A stretch of 64,000 nt of DNA from Rhyzopertha dominica (taxonomy: Eukaryota; Arthropoda; Insecta; Coleoptera; Bostrichidae): the NCBI GenBank assembly GCA_025024175.1, contig QCXZ01000064.1, positions 48,195,325-48,259,324 on the forward strand, given 5' to 3'. A program made the translations under genes and the position numbers. Below, piece after piece: positions 33,880 through 44,288 of this stretch (the stretch's first letter is position 1; each line of letters begins with the position of its first letter). The notes below the pieces were generated by a model. That model saw only the letters and a list, made by a program, of their open reading frames with translations, made no database searches and was not told where the DNA came from.

Positions 33880-35234
33880 AGGATTCAGGCTATTTCTGTA
33901 CGTGTTTTTTCCACATCATTTTCAACCCCCGTAACATCTACTTCAAATGGATTTCTTATCCAATTGTATTTTTCGATATGGACATTTTGTGGAATATCTC
34001 TTTGTATTTCATTTTCAAAATTTCTCAGATGCTGTAAACGATAAACGAAAAATATGGTTGTCATTAAGATCATGTAAAACAAATGTAATGTGGCAAATGC
34101 CGCTAATTGACGATTAGCAATTCTTTCCTGCCAAAGATTTGTTTTATTTTTAATTTCTTTCATACATGTCTAGCAGGGTGCGGTTTTGCATTTGTGTGTT
34201 TAACTGATATAAGTGGTGCAAAATGTTGCTCAAATATGCCAGTCTGGTCATCTACTTGTTGTCAATGAAGCGATCAGCATATTTATGTTTTCTATCGATC
34301 AAAAATATTTGTATTTCTGTTTTAAGGACTCTGTCTAAAATTTTTCCACGGGATAACCAACCGATATATGAATGGTGCAACGAGTACTGGTGATCCGGAA
34401 CCATTCCTTCGCACATCAATCGAAATATCCGGCGGTTCAAAGCGCGCTTCGTTATGAAGTTAATAATTTGTATTACGTCCCGTGTAGTAAAGTTTTCTCG
34501 ATATAAAAAAGCAGGATATTGTAACAACCTCTAGATTTCTTTCCTTGACTTTCGCACAAAATGCAGCTCTCTATCATTGCTGGTATGCACAGTCTGTGCA
34601 GACTGTGACGCAATTTTGCCACTGTAAAATCTCAAATAACTTTTCAACTAAAAAAAAGATGTCGACACAATTAAGAGCTTTCAAAAAATCATTATAATTT
34701 TGAGTCTCTATCTTAAATACACTAACATCTTATTCGCCGATTTGGATTGTAAGTTTTATTGCGGTTTTGAGATCTGTTATTAACTGTTGCAACGACATTA
34801 AATCTATTCTCTTTTTTACGGTATCGATCGAAATGGGCACCATTTCCAGCTTCTTCGCTATTTTATCCCCACTGTCAGTTCTCGGCATTGCTAATTCCAG
34901 CTCGTTTAATAAACTACTCAGCAATACTATGTTTTTTTTTAATTGAGCAACTTTTAAAGCTCCCTGAAAAGAAGTATAGGAAATTTTTTCTAATGAAACT
35001 TTTTCCGAACTTGATGGTGGTGTTTCTTTTTGTTTCCAAAGGGCAAGCGGCTTATTTACGTAACTCGGATTGACTTTTCGAGATGTTTTCTTAATTTCCT
35101 GAGTTTTAGCGATTCATTTGAAATAAGTTGCATACANATCANGCATTGTGATGNGGGACAGCAGAGCGATCTTTCATTTCAATAAATCCTAATGCTAAAA
35201 AATCTTGTTTGTAAGTTAACATTCGTTTCGCCAT
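33880..35234 (-). pseudogene. hAT transposase (ZBED/SCAND3-like), decayed
   Basis: On the minus strand the ATG at 35234 gives MAKRMLTYKQDFLALGF, the start of this hAT group. The following BED-type zinc finger is eroded by stops and frameshifts (VCNLF near the first Cys). Then DKIAKKLEMVPISIDTVKKR and QQLITDLKTAIKL (34730-34924), the block before the catalytic region. After a further gap come VIQIINFITKRALNRRIFRL and SYIGWLSRGKILDRVL (34252-34527), normally RWLSRGKVL. The C-terminal part at 33885-34163 has HLRNFENEIQRDIPQ and YNWIRNPFEV. Many breaks separate these parts. In the working family this enzyme cuts and rejoins the element's ends. The catalytic Asp/Glu residues could not all be located. 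N bases are at 35137, 35142 and 35153. Confidence 0.82.
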
Positions 35235-35296
35235 GACTGGTGAGTGTGGAACACGCTGTCCACCAATTGAAAGTTTCGCTNAATATCGACTACTAA

Positions 35297-35395
35297 TTTT
35301 ATTTATTATATACTTATTTTAAAAATCATTATTAATTTATCACTGAAAAGTTCGCAGAAATAAAACAACAAATTATAATCTTAATTTTCACAACT
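35297..35395 (+). repeat. diverged direct repeat, unit 1
   Basis: ATTTATTATATACTTA through TTTATCACTGAAAAGTTCGC and AACAACAAATTATAATCTT resembles 35803-35905 in order and spacing. Function unknown; it may be an old duplication beside the hAT element. Confidence 0.55.
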
Positions 35396-35802
35396 CGAAA
35401 ATTTTGGAGAATCCGCCATTCACTTTAATACTCATTTTTTTAATACATCATTAGATTTCACGTACCATAACTACTAACGTGCGTAACGTCATTCTCTGCG
35501 AAAAAGGCCACTTTTCCAAAAACGGGCGATTATACTTAATTCTCCTTTACGACGCGTAGCGTTCTTCGTATATTGTGTAGTGTTGTATGTTCCTTTCGAA
35601 CTACGCGTAGGAGAGGAGCACGCGATACTATGCAGCACACGAAGAACACCACGTAAAGTAAAGAAGTCCTATATGCAAAGTGGTATTTTCCGCTACCTAA
35701 AATTCCTTCAGTGTGATGTGCATCTGACGATACTTTACACGAATTTCAAAAAATTTTAGTCAAAATTCGCGAATGGCGTATTCTCTATAATTACCAAATA
35801 TT
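35396..35802. other. spacer between direct repeats, no gene
   Basis: The spacer contains short inverse words (TACGACGCGTAGCGTTCTTCGT and a related ACGAAGAAC near 35640) but no coding frame. Confidence 0.35.
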
Positions 35803-35905
35803 TTATTTATAACTTACCTTTTGAAACAATAATTTATCATCAAAAGTTTCGGAGAAACATGGCAACAAATTATAAACTAGAATTTTAACAACAACTCAAC
35901 AATTG
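35803..35905 (+). repeat. diverged direct repeat, unit 2
   Basis: ATTTATAACTTACCTTTTG, TTTATCATCAAAAGTTTCGG and CAACAAATTATAAACTAGA match unit 1 with substitutions and small indels. Confidence 0.55.
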
Positions 35906-36101
35906 AATACCTATATTATTATTTATCAAATACTAAATTATTAGTAACAATACACATGATCGCACCTTGTTTTGTGCGCAGCAAAAATGCGTGTAAAATT
36001 CAAAAAGAGCGTGCATTATTCTTTAACAAACATGCCAGAACACCGAGTCTTTTTAAACGCAGTGAGTAGCTGCCGCGCGAGTTCACCGCGTCACACCACA
36101 A

Positions 36102-36834
36102 CAGTGATGGTAACCTTTAAAACTGCAATTCCCTCTATATAATATAAAATCTCCCTACAATTTCCCGCTGTAACTTGAAATTTTCCCTCTTTTTTCCCTA
36201 CAATGCAATTTTACTTGTATTTTAAATGTTTTTCATTGTACATGTTTAAGTTTTTCACTATGTATTAATTAAAACATTCTAAAATAAATAAATGACAAAG
36301 CCCTCAAACATTTTGCTTAACGTTAATCCACCCCCAAACTGTGATTGGGTATCTAAGTAAAATATAAATACCTAAGCAATTTTNATGTTTATTTAATTAA
36401 CACTATATTTAACTTNTTTTAAATAATATCATCATGCGGCATTCTAAAAATTTAACACATAAACTAGAACTTTTCAATAGCCAGCAACAATGTTAAACTT
36501 AATATTAAACAGTCTGTCAACCTTGATTGCAAATTTCATATCTTGTTCTTGTCTAGTGTAATAGTCTGTTCCTCAATCTAGNGACATAACATATTTCAAG
36601 CCTCAAACGCTATGTAACAGCATCCGTCAAGTTACAGTTAAACAACTACTATTCGCGCATTGGCAATAAATTCAAGTTTTAAACAAATGTAATGCCATGT
36701 ATCAAAAAATGTTAAATTTAGAATTTCCCTACATTATGCAGTTTTTTAAATTTCCCTCCCGTTTCCCTCACAATTTAAAATCAGCAAGATTTTTCCCTAC
36801 ATGTAGGGAAATTTCCCTCAAGTTACCATCACTG
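36102..36834 (+). mobile_element. hAT-type MITE, family 2
   Basis: The element is 733 bp with ends CAGTGATGGTAACCT and the inverse of CAGTGATGGTAACTTGAG. It is flanked by a near-perfect 8-bp duplication, CACCACAA on the left (36094-36101) and CACCACAG on the right (36835-36842). It has no coding frame. Both subterminal regions carry many TTCCCT(A/C) words, about six on each side and mostly on the same strand. The start resembles family 1 (CAGTGATGG) but the interior does not. N bases are at 36384, 36417 and 36582. Confidence 0.9.
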
Positions 36835-36842
36835 CACCACAG

Positions 36843-37073
36843 TTCACTATCACACTTCTCTCGGGCCCCATCGCAGTATTGCCAACTTTGTAGATTTTTT
36901 ACTAAATCTCGTAGATTGAACATCTTATTTAAAGGGAAAAATGTAATCTATTATAAATATATATCTATTACTGTAAAACTGCTAGCCGGACCCGGATTTA
37001 GAACTGTGTTTAAGATGGAGGTGGGGGTATGGAATAAAAATACATGTGGTCAGAATTATTTTTTTAATGAGTT
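36843..37073. other. no recognisable gene
   Basis: A short frame is open here (36697-37077) but crosses the MITE boundary and has no family features. Confidence 0.5.
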
Positions 37074-37510
37074 TTAAAATTGGTAATCAAAATAGTTAGC
37101 GTTATTCTCCAGAGAAATGTGAAGTAAAGAGCATTATTATCAGGATTTTTTTTGCAAATAAGGATGCTTACAAATTAATTTTGAAGTCTCTTCGTGTTAC
37201 AGACTGTTAAATAGATACTAAAATCTTAAAATTCGTAGTCAGCTTTAATGTAAGGCATGTTATCCAGTAGGATGGGTGGTTTTCCCTCAAAAAGATATTG
37301 GAAATAAAAATGCATTTTGAGGATTATTAGTATCTTTTTATTTCAGCGTAAAAGACCGTGAATCATATATTAAGACCTTGAAATTGGTAATTAGACATAA
37401 CATTGGACCTGTTCCTCAGTGGAAAGGCGGAGGGTCAAGGAGCCACCCCCGGGATTTTTTTTAATAAGGATGCCCAAAAATGCATTTTGAAGCTTTCTAT
37501 TTTTTTTTTA
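37074..37510 (+). repeat. degenerate tandem array, three units of about 140-155 bp
   Basis: Each unit begins with AAAATTGGTAAT-like sequence (37075, 37225, 37380) and ends with an AATAA(G/A)GATGC block and a (G)CATTTTGAAG block followed by TTTTT (37150-37190, 37295-37330, 37460-37500). Units are well diverged, so the array is old. Confidence 0.5.
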
Positions 37511-38789
37511 ATTTGAAACTAGCAATCATATGTATTGCTAGGTCTGTCTGCTATGCCAATAGTTTCTTNCAGAAAAGTTATTAAAGTACGTAATTTTATC
37601 CTTTTCAATGAAGATTGTATAAAATTTCGAGATCTATACCTATTAGCTGAAAATGTTTGCAATAATAATGTTGCACAAAAAAGGAAAACCCATTCTGCAA
37701 ACACGCAAGCATCAGCTGTTTAATTATTGCAGGTGTCCAGAATACAACACTGTTTGGAAATAAAACACTACTGCAAATACTGATGACGAATTTGCATGCT
37801 AATTTGTTTTTCATACCTATGGTTATACGTTTACCAAGTACTCTAAATATAATAAATAAGAATATGTGCAAACTGTGGCGCGCCGCAGTCTGTTACGCAG
37901 CAACTGCAACAGCACAGAATGTCTACTGACAAAGCTTCCAAAACCTTCGAATAACGCTCGTAAATTTACTGGATTTTGCCAAAGCAAACACACTTACCTA
38001 ATTGCGTCCCAATCGTTTTTCTATGAAAAATAAAATTCGGCGTAAAAGTCATTTCAACTGGTGCTAGAACCAAGGTTCATAACAGTTTTGGTACACTACT
38101 GAATATTTACGTTACGCTGGAGAAATATTCGTATATTTGTAGCATAGGTCGAAACCTTAATCACATTATGAACTTCACTCCATTATTTATTTTTTATTTG
38201 AATTACAATTAAATGTTCCAACTATACTAACTTAACAATATCAATACTATAAAAATGGATTTTTTTTGTTTCACCAAACTATAGAGGCATCTACTCCGCG
38301 ACTTAAGTCATAATATGGGGTATACTAACGCGAAATAGAATTTTACTATGTAAAAGAAATATTTTTACCTGCTCGCATCAGGTGAATGCTCCGATTCAAG
38401 AATAAAAAGCAATCTCTCTCTAAACAATTGTGTTTTGGGAGGAATGACTGGTAGTGCCATCTTCTTAAAACCACACAAGATCAAAATTACATAGTTGCTT
38501 GCAAAAGTGACCATAAAAAAACTGGGAATCACTTTACGGTGCAATCCCTTATGTCTTCTATTCTGGTCTGACTTTATCACTCCACTAATTCAAACTCAAA
38601 TTTTTAAATCGCAACATTTACCTGTTGAATGGGTGTAAAAAAAACTATTACGATGTGGTCAGGCCATCGCCTGCGAATTAGGCAACCCGACCAATAGGTC
38701 GACAATGCTGTTGTATTGGGTCTATTCGACAAACGTGTCTATCTAAACTTGTCAACTCTAATAAATGTAAACAAAAACCTCTTTGACTA
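37511..38789. other. no recognisable gene
   Basis: Short frames on both strands at 37519-37871 and 38365-38580; none resembles a known protein. One N is at 37569. Confidence 0.4.
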
Positions 38790-39300
38790 ACTCAGAACCT
38801 AGAATTTATTATCTATCTGTCAGGTGTTGGGCTTTTAATAGATTTAAACGCACCAAGTGTTACAAAGACCTCAGAAATCTGATAAACTCTACACTTAACT
38901 ATGAAAAAAAGGCTTACTTAAATATAAAACTTTCTACTTCAGCTGATCCTAAATCTCCATAAATGGAATGAAGACTTCTGAATGTCTGTACAAAACGTGT
39001 AACTGCAGGATTGACGCCAGATCTTGAACGAAGCCAGGTGAAATTAATTAATATTTTTTAAAATCATGCAAAAGTCATTATGAGCCAGATCAGTTACATT
39101 TTTCTAACGTACGCGATCCAACCCTATCATTTAGTTACGCCTGGCAATTAATAGAGATATTATCAGTGGATAGCTGGGATTGTTAATATTACTCCAAATA
39201 TGATAGCCCTATGCTGTCCGTGAATTGTTCCATATACTGATCCCCTAATAAATGGCTGCCTGGAGCAATATGTATTTCTAAGTGACTGAAACACGGCGGT
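38790..39300 (+). pseudogene. LINE ORF2 linker fragment (between EN and RT)
   Basis: On the plus strand: RFKRTKCYKDLRNLINSTLN then YEKKAYLNIKLSTSADPKS and, further on, NITPNMIALCCP-like residues. This follows the endonuclease-RT linker of CR1/Jockey-type LINEs (RFKRTK, LRN-VN, AKK-YL, then NI-MI). Several stops and shifts interrupt it. It is not a copy of the LINE at 15.4-17.9 kb, though the RFKRTK block is shared in type. Confidence 0.5.
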
Positions 39301-40766
39301 AGTGCGCCCCATATTTTATTTATTTGTGTTGATTAAAGAAGACCTCATAATCGTTGTTCAATTGTCAAAAAACTACTATTTAACTATAAACCCATTCCAT
39401 GTGTGGAGTCGAAACGAAACCTCGGATTAAATCTTGATGCTGGATCTCCATGCCAAAAAAGTAATACGCGTGTAGATGCGGTGTAGTGGGACACTGCAGT
39501 TAGTGATCCTAGCTACAGACAGATGGCAGGAATGTCGAGAATCCAGGAAGTGCTATCAGTTGAACAGATGTTTTTAATGCTAACTGAATTAGTGAATTAG
39601 CAGTGTTAAAACAGTAGTATTGTGAATTAGTTGTGTTTAGACTCGATGTATTTGATACAAGGGTTTTATATAAAAGGAGTTAAATCAAAAATCCGCAGTT
39701 TTCGAAACTTCATATTCGTAACAATATGAACAGGCTTCAGCGCTTACAAAACTAATGCTCATACAGCATATTTCAGGCCCATATTCTGAGATCAACTGGC
39801 TTTTAGATAGACAAAGCATCTTTCTCCAGAGTGCATATATATGTGGAATCCATTTAAACCCTGTAATTGCCGATTGCAGCAGCAAACTATAAAATTATCG
39901 GCTCTAACTCTTATACAGAAAAACAAGCGAGTGAACGTTTCGAACATTTGGATTTCTGACCCGGTTCTGTCCGCACAATTCTACATCCGATGCATATTCG
40001 GCCAATATGTGCACACTTCTTATTATCTACATCGGCTTGACGAGCGAATCCTTACCTCCACATTCCCAACTCGCGTCCCAAACGCGTAGTGTAATCGCCA
40101 TAAACATTTTTACTCAAAAGTCTAGGCGAATTCATCTTAATTACAAATGAAATTTGACTTGGACGCACTTAATTTTTTACGGTGCCATTATCATGTTCCC
40201 AACGAGAATTTGATTATATCTAGGAAATCAGGATGCTATGCCACTGAGGTAAGCAACATCATCAACCTGCTCTGTTCCAGAGCAGTTTAACTATGATGTA
40301 TGTCAAATCATGAATCCCATTTCAGTGGGTGTCAGTGCTTTTTAAAGAGAAATCGTAAACGTACCATTCTGATGGTAGCTTGGTAATCTGCTAGGGTTGG
40401 AATGGTCCAACACACAAGTTGTAATATGCAGTATTGTTTGTTTATTTTCTTGTTCTATGTTTAAATGTAGCTCTGTTTTGGGCCACCTTACTTATAATGA
40501 ATAAGCAGCAATGTATTGTGCAGAAAGTAATTTGTAGGTGTGGAGTGGCAGAATTTGAAGAAATCGAACTTTATATCATTAGCATGTTTGTGTAACGTGT
40601 GCTGGTGTAATGTATAACTTCTTTGTTACTTATTCGTATACAAATGTACACCGCAAATTGCTAATAACCATTATTATGCATTTTGCAAATGCGCCGGATG
40701 GCGTTCAGCAACGTTACATATGAACTTTGATGTATATATGCTACCTTGATCTCGATTCTGAATAGG
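39301..40766. other. no recognisable gene
   Basis: AT-rich DNA. Frames at 39685-40089 on both strands have no family features. Confidence 0.45.
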
Positions 40767-40838
40767 GCTCTGATAGCTCAGTGACAGATTGTTTGACTAG
40801 TGTTCAAAAGGTCCCGAGTTCAAATCTCGGTCAAGACT
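40767..40838 (+). tRNA. tRNA-Thr(AGT)-like sequence, probable pseudogene or SINE head
   Basis: The fold has tRNA spacing: an anticodon stem TTTGA/TCAAA with a 7-base loop CTAGTGT (anticodon AGT at 40799-40801), a 5-base variable region, and a perfect T arm CCGAG-TTCAAAT-CTCGG (40814-40830). A box A-like TAGCTCAGTGACAG and a box B-like GAGTTCAAATCTC are present. The D stem pairs poorly and the acceptor stem has two mismatches (GCTCTGA against TCAAGAC), so function is doubtful. A T6 run follows at about 40847, as at the end of a Pol III unit. No other copy was seen in the window. Confidence 0.55.
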
Positions 40839-41620
40839 GCCAATACTTTTTTATTTCTTCTTATGCCTGTTAACAACCCATTAAGATATCATCGATGTCA
40901 ATTAATAATCATTATTATATATTGTTTTTATTCACTCGTTCGTATTCGCGTTTGTCACGCGGATTTGAAACTCTATCAAGTAAGTGGATCAATACTTGCA
41001 AGTATTTCTGAATTATGTTAGAATGTAAAAAAAAAACTAATGAAGCTGTTTGGACTCGGGTCTGTTCGCTGTTTAAAGGTCTAGACTTCTGAAATTTATT
41101 TTGCCCGCTTGCTTAGTTATTCCTACCATAAATCGCAAATAATGTGTCAGCAGATGTGATTATTCTAAGACAACTACCTTCCAGGTATAAAAAGCGTTTC
41201 CAAAATTGTCCGCCTTGACATTTTGACCCAAGAAAACCGATTAGAACAGTTTCATCACACTACCGCTCAGTAATTAAACTTTACCATAAGCGTAAATAAT
41301 GCAAGATATAAGTGCGCACACAGGTACAATGTTTAATAAGTGTTACTCCTTTGACACTAATTTCAACGCTTGTTGACATTCGAGAGTGTAATAAATTAGG
41401 CGTTTTCGCGAAGCAGTTACGCATAAAAATTAAAAACCTGAGAAACTGCATTGTTAATTTTAGTGAAGTATAAAGTTTGGTTGTATTGCACATTTTGTGT
41501 CTACCTGGTCGTCGAATTATTGACAGAAGCAATAAAAATGGGAAATAAAACATACGAAAGTGGTACGATGACACCGCAGGACCGAACTGGGAATCCAATG
41601 TTGTCCGAGGGACATACGCA
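40839..41620. other. no recognisable gene
   Basis: Nothing codable is seen beyond short frames. The right edge becomes GC-rich as it approaches the minisatellite. Confidence 0.45.
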
Positions 41621-41803
41621 CTTTTCGCCTCCGCCGGTTCGCGGTCACCGATTCGCAGCCGCCGACGGACTTTTCGCCTCCGCCGGTTCGCGGTCACCAA
41701 TTCGCAGCCGCTGATTCGCAGCCGGCCGTTTCAAAGCCAGGCCTTTTCGCAGCCGGACCATTTCGAAGCCTGCCGTTTGGCAGTCGACTGTTTCGACGCC
41801 AAA
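41621..41803. repeat. CpG-rich minisatellite
   Basis: A 49-bp unit starting CTTTTCGCCTCCGCCGGTTC at 41621 is repeated from 41670 with one or two changes. It then passes into about five units of 15-16 bp of the form GGCCGTTTCGCAGCC (to about 41800). The high G+C and CpG content contrasts sharply with the surrounding DNA. Open frames on both strands here are by-products of the repeat. Confidence 0.85.
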
Positions 41804-42149
41804 CTAATAACANNATTTATGACAAAATTTTAAAAAAATTGTTTTTCTAAGAAAGTAAGCTGTCAAGGGACTAATTTGGGTATTATAAAAAATTTTTTCT
41901 AAAAGAAAGTTTTTTGTACCTACTTTATTATCGGGAGTACCTAATTGTTGAATGGAAAAAAACAAAATAACCATTATTATAATATAAGATATGCAATCAC
42001 AGGAAGATTATTGGGTGCAAATATTATTTAAGATGATTCTGTATTATAAATTTTTGTTTGATAAAAGTTTGCGGTCGCACAATTTTTATATGAATATTTT
42101 TCTTAAATTAGGGGGTAATCGACCTTGTTGTTATTTATAATAGAGTGAA
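41804..42149. other. no recognisable gene
   Basis: AT-rich. Ambiguous bases lie at 41813-41814. Confidence 0.5.
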
Positions 42150-42305
42150 CTCTTTAATTATCGCCAAGCTTTCGACTTTATTAGTCTTCTGTAAAAACAA
42201 AATTACAGAACATTTAAGACATCTAACTTACAAATTCTGAGATTGCTATAAATCAACCTTTTACAAACGCATGTCACGTTCTCTAACATACACCTATATA
42301 CATAT

Positions 42306-42462
42306 ATTAGTAAACCTTTGTTAAATTTTCTCCTTGTAATTTATATTAGATGACACATTTCAAAAATAAAACAATACCAAATTTTTTTTGTCAAACTTAT
42401 AATGTCAAGTCACAGTGCAAACGATCAAAAAACATCTCATATAACATCCATTTCTGTTCAAA
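42306..42462 (-). repeat. inverted repeat, left arm (3' UTR)
   Basis: Pairs with 42841-42999. The blocks TATTAGATGACACATTTCAA, AAAATAAAACAATACCAAA, TGTCAAACTTATAATGTCAAG and ATATAACATCCATTTCTGTT all have inverse partners there. Confidence 0.9.
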
Positions 42463-42477
42463 CTTATAGATAGAATT

Positions 42478-42798
42478 TTAATGAAGAAGGTCAGGAGAAA
42501 GTAAATATGTGTAAATGTTACTTAATTGATTTGTGTTTGATTTTTTGTTGATGGTGTTTTCTGTTCTATTAATATGGTACATTTCAAGAATTAATCTTTT
42601 ATTGGTTTGCTGTTCCTTGTCTAAAATTTTAACGTCCAAATCACCCCTATGATTGTTAATTAATATATGCTCAGCTAGAGCACATCTATCACGTTTTGTT
42701 GTGATGTCACTTTTGTGAAGAGCTAGTCTATTAGATAGCCATTGGGATGTTTGTCCTACATAATTTTTACAACTGACGCATGTTAAACAATAAACCAC
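42478..42798 (-). pseudogene. Penelope-like GIY-YIG endonuclease domain
   Basis: The peptide starts VVYCLTCVSCKNYVGQTSQW: VVY in place of GIY, a Cys pair, and YVG in place of YIG, then the conserved Arg in LSNRLALHKSD. It continues CALAEHILINNHRGDLDVKI, KRLILEMYHI and ends with a stop at about 42480. The AEH, the ILD and the R-ILEM-HI blocks are in the order of Penelope-like endonucleases, and the frame is open for 106 codons. It stops upstream at a TAG near the inverted-repeat junction, so there is no reverse transcriptase and no start of its own. The domain itself has no obvious break. Confidence 0.85.
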
Positions 42799-42840
42799 AC
42801 CTGACTAAAATTTTCATGGTATTTTTGATTTGAGGTGACT

Positions 42841-42999
42841 AAACAGAAATGGATGTTATATGAAATGTTTTTTGATCAATTGCACTGTGACTTGAGATTA
42901 TAAGTTTGACAAAAATTTTTGGTATTGTTTTATTTTTGAAATGCGTCATCTAATATCTAATATAAATTGCAAGGAGAACATTTACCAAAGGCTTACTAA
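42841..42999 (+). repeat. inverted repeat, right arm
   Basis: An inverse copy of the 3' UTR stretch 42306-42462, with about one change in ten bases. It is joined directly to the 5' cut end of the endonuclease frame. Confidence 0.9.
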
Positions 43000-44099
43000 T
43001 ATTGTAAGCTTTTCCAGTGCTTTTTAATTAATGTTAATAAATTTACAGATATCAGAAACACTTGATAAAAATTAATGTAGTAATCTAAATTTTTCTAATT
43101 TAACAAGTAAAGGATAAATGCTAACAAAAACGACTGTGGCACAGAAAATCTGGATAACGATTTAAACGAAAATCAATTCTTAATTTTATTATTTCGGAAT
43201 GTTAGTCGGATTTATGGATAGGACATGCTGAAAGTACTATCCTGCAGTGATACAAAATTAGGCCGCTGTATTAAGTTTTTCCCCAAACATTAATCTATGT
43301 CAAGGCGTGTGCCCATTAGTGAAGAAAAGGCATTAGCTACCCTAAAAAGTTTTTTATATTGAATACATATTACTTCATTACTAAAATAGTACAATTTCTA
43401 TATAAAAATCAGGTAATTTAGGTACCCTATCTCCAATAAATTGTACTTTTTAAGTATGTGACTAAGCAATCTGCACTACCAGTTACCAATAGTAACAATT
43501 GTGATGGATTCAATAGATACTTTTTGCATAAGAATTACAGATTAACACATAAAGATACGCTTCCGTCAAACAAATGAGTGAACTCAAAAATGGAAGCATT
43601 CCGAACATGATACGCGTACGCGACTTTTACATGCTTACTTGGGTCTCTCAACGATCAGAACAAGATGGGGTCTTATATCACTGATCCATGTTTACAAGTT
43701 GTGCCGGGTTTTGTCTAATCGACAGAAACATGGTCAAAAGCGATGAATTTGGGAAAATCCCCTCCTGTGGTAGCTGAACTCACGAAAACCCCCACAAAAT
43801 TTGAATCAGACTTTGAGGTTTCCTTTTAAGTAGTTAGTTCCGTTTTTATAATTTGACCACAAACAAAAAATCGAATAGCTATAGTTCTGTTTGTTTGTGA
43901 AGTATTAGTGTTAAATTCAGTTATCTACCTTTGGACCAGTAAAATAGTAGGAAGTCGCTAAAGCCAAGGACTGAGACAACAAGTACTAGGAAATACTCCA
44001 GGGGTATCATACATTTGATTGATCTTCTGTTTGCTTTAAGATTTCTTCGGCTGACCTTTGTAAATTAAGCGCAATAAGTGTTGTTTGGCTTTATAATTT
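43000..44099. other. no recognisable gene
   Basis: AT-rich, short frames only; nothing that resembles a coding family. Confidence 0.45.
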
Positions 44100-44280
44100 G
44101 CATTTCATTTATTTGCTGTATCGTAACGATTCAACTTTTAAACTTGTAATAAACCGGTAAATTCACACAAGTTGGTGTTTCATTTTCAAATTGCCAATCT
44201 ACCCACTGGCCAAGAAGAATCCACATTCGTCTCCGAAGAGTTTCTTACCGATCGGTAAGTGGTGGCAGCGATAGTTACCT
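44100..44280 (+). other. possible LTR R-U5 end with primer-site-like sequence
   Basis: An AATAAA-type signal (44149) is followed about 110 bp later by AAGTGGTGGCAGCGATAG (44257-44274), which resembles the sequence just after the 5' LTR in some insect LTR retrotransposons. No paired LTR or gag is visible, so this is tentative. Confidence 0.3.
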
Positions 44281-44288
44281 TCATAAGT

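Larger units (their letters stand above)
42150..42999 (-). mobile_element. Penelope-like element fragment with inverted 3' UTR copy
   Basis: The minus strand reads endonuclease (42798-42478), then a 3' UTR down to about 42150 that contains a GACT-AATAA-AGTC hairpin followed by GAAAGC (42167-42190). The UTR part 42306-42462 recurs in inverse at 42841-42999, just upstream of the endonuclease. Such inverted and partial arrangements are known for Penelope-like retroelements, whose copies often carry inverted terminal pieces. Confidence 0.75.

Noticed and set aside
41281..41714. Open frames on both strands across the CpG-rich patch
   Set aside because: Both reflect the GC-rich repeat; Arg/Ala-rich peptides with internal repetition are by-products of it.
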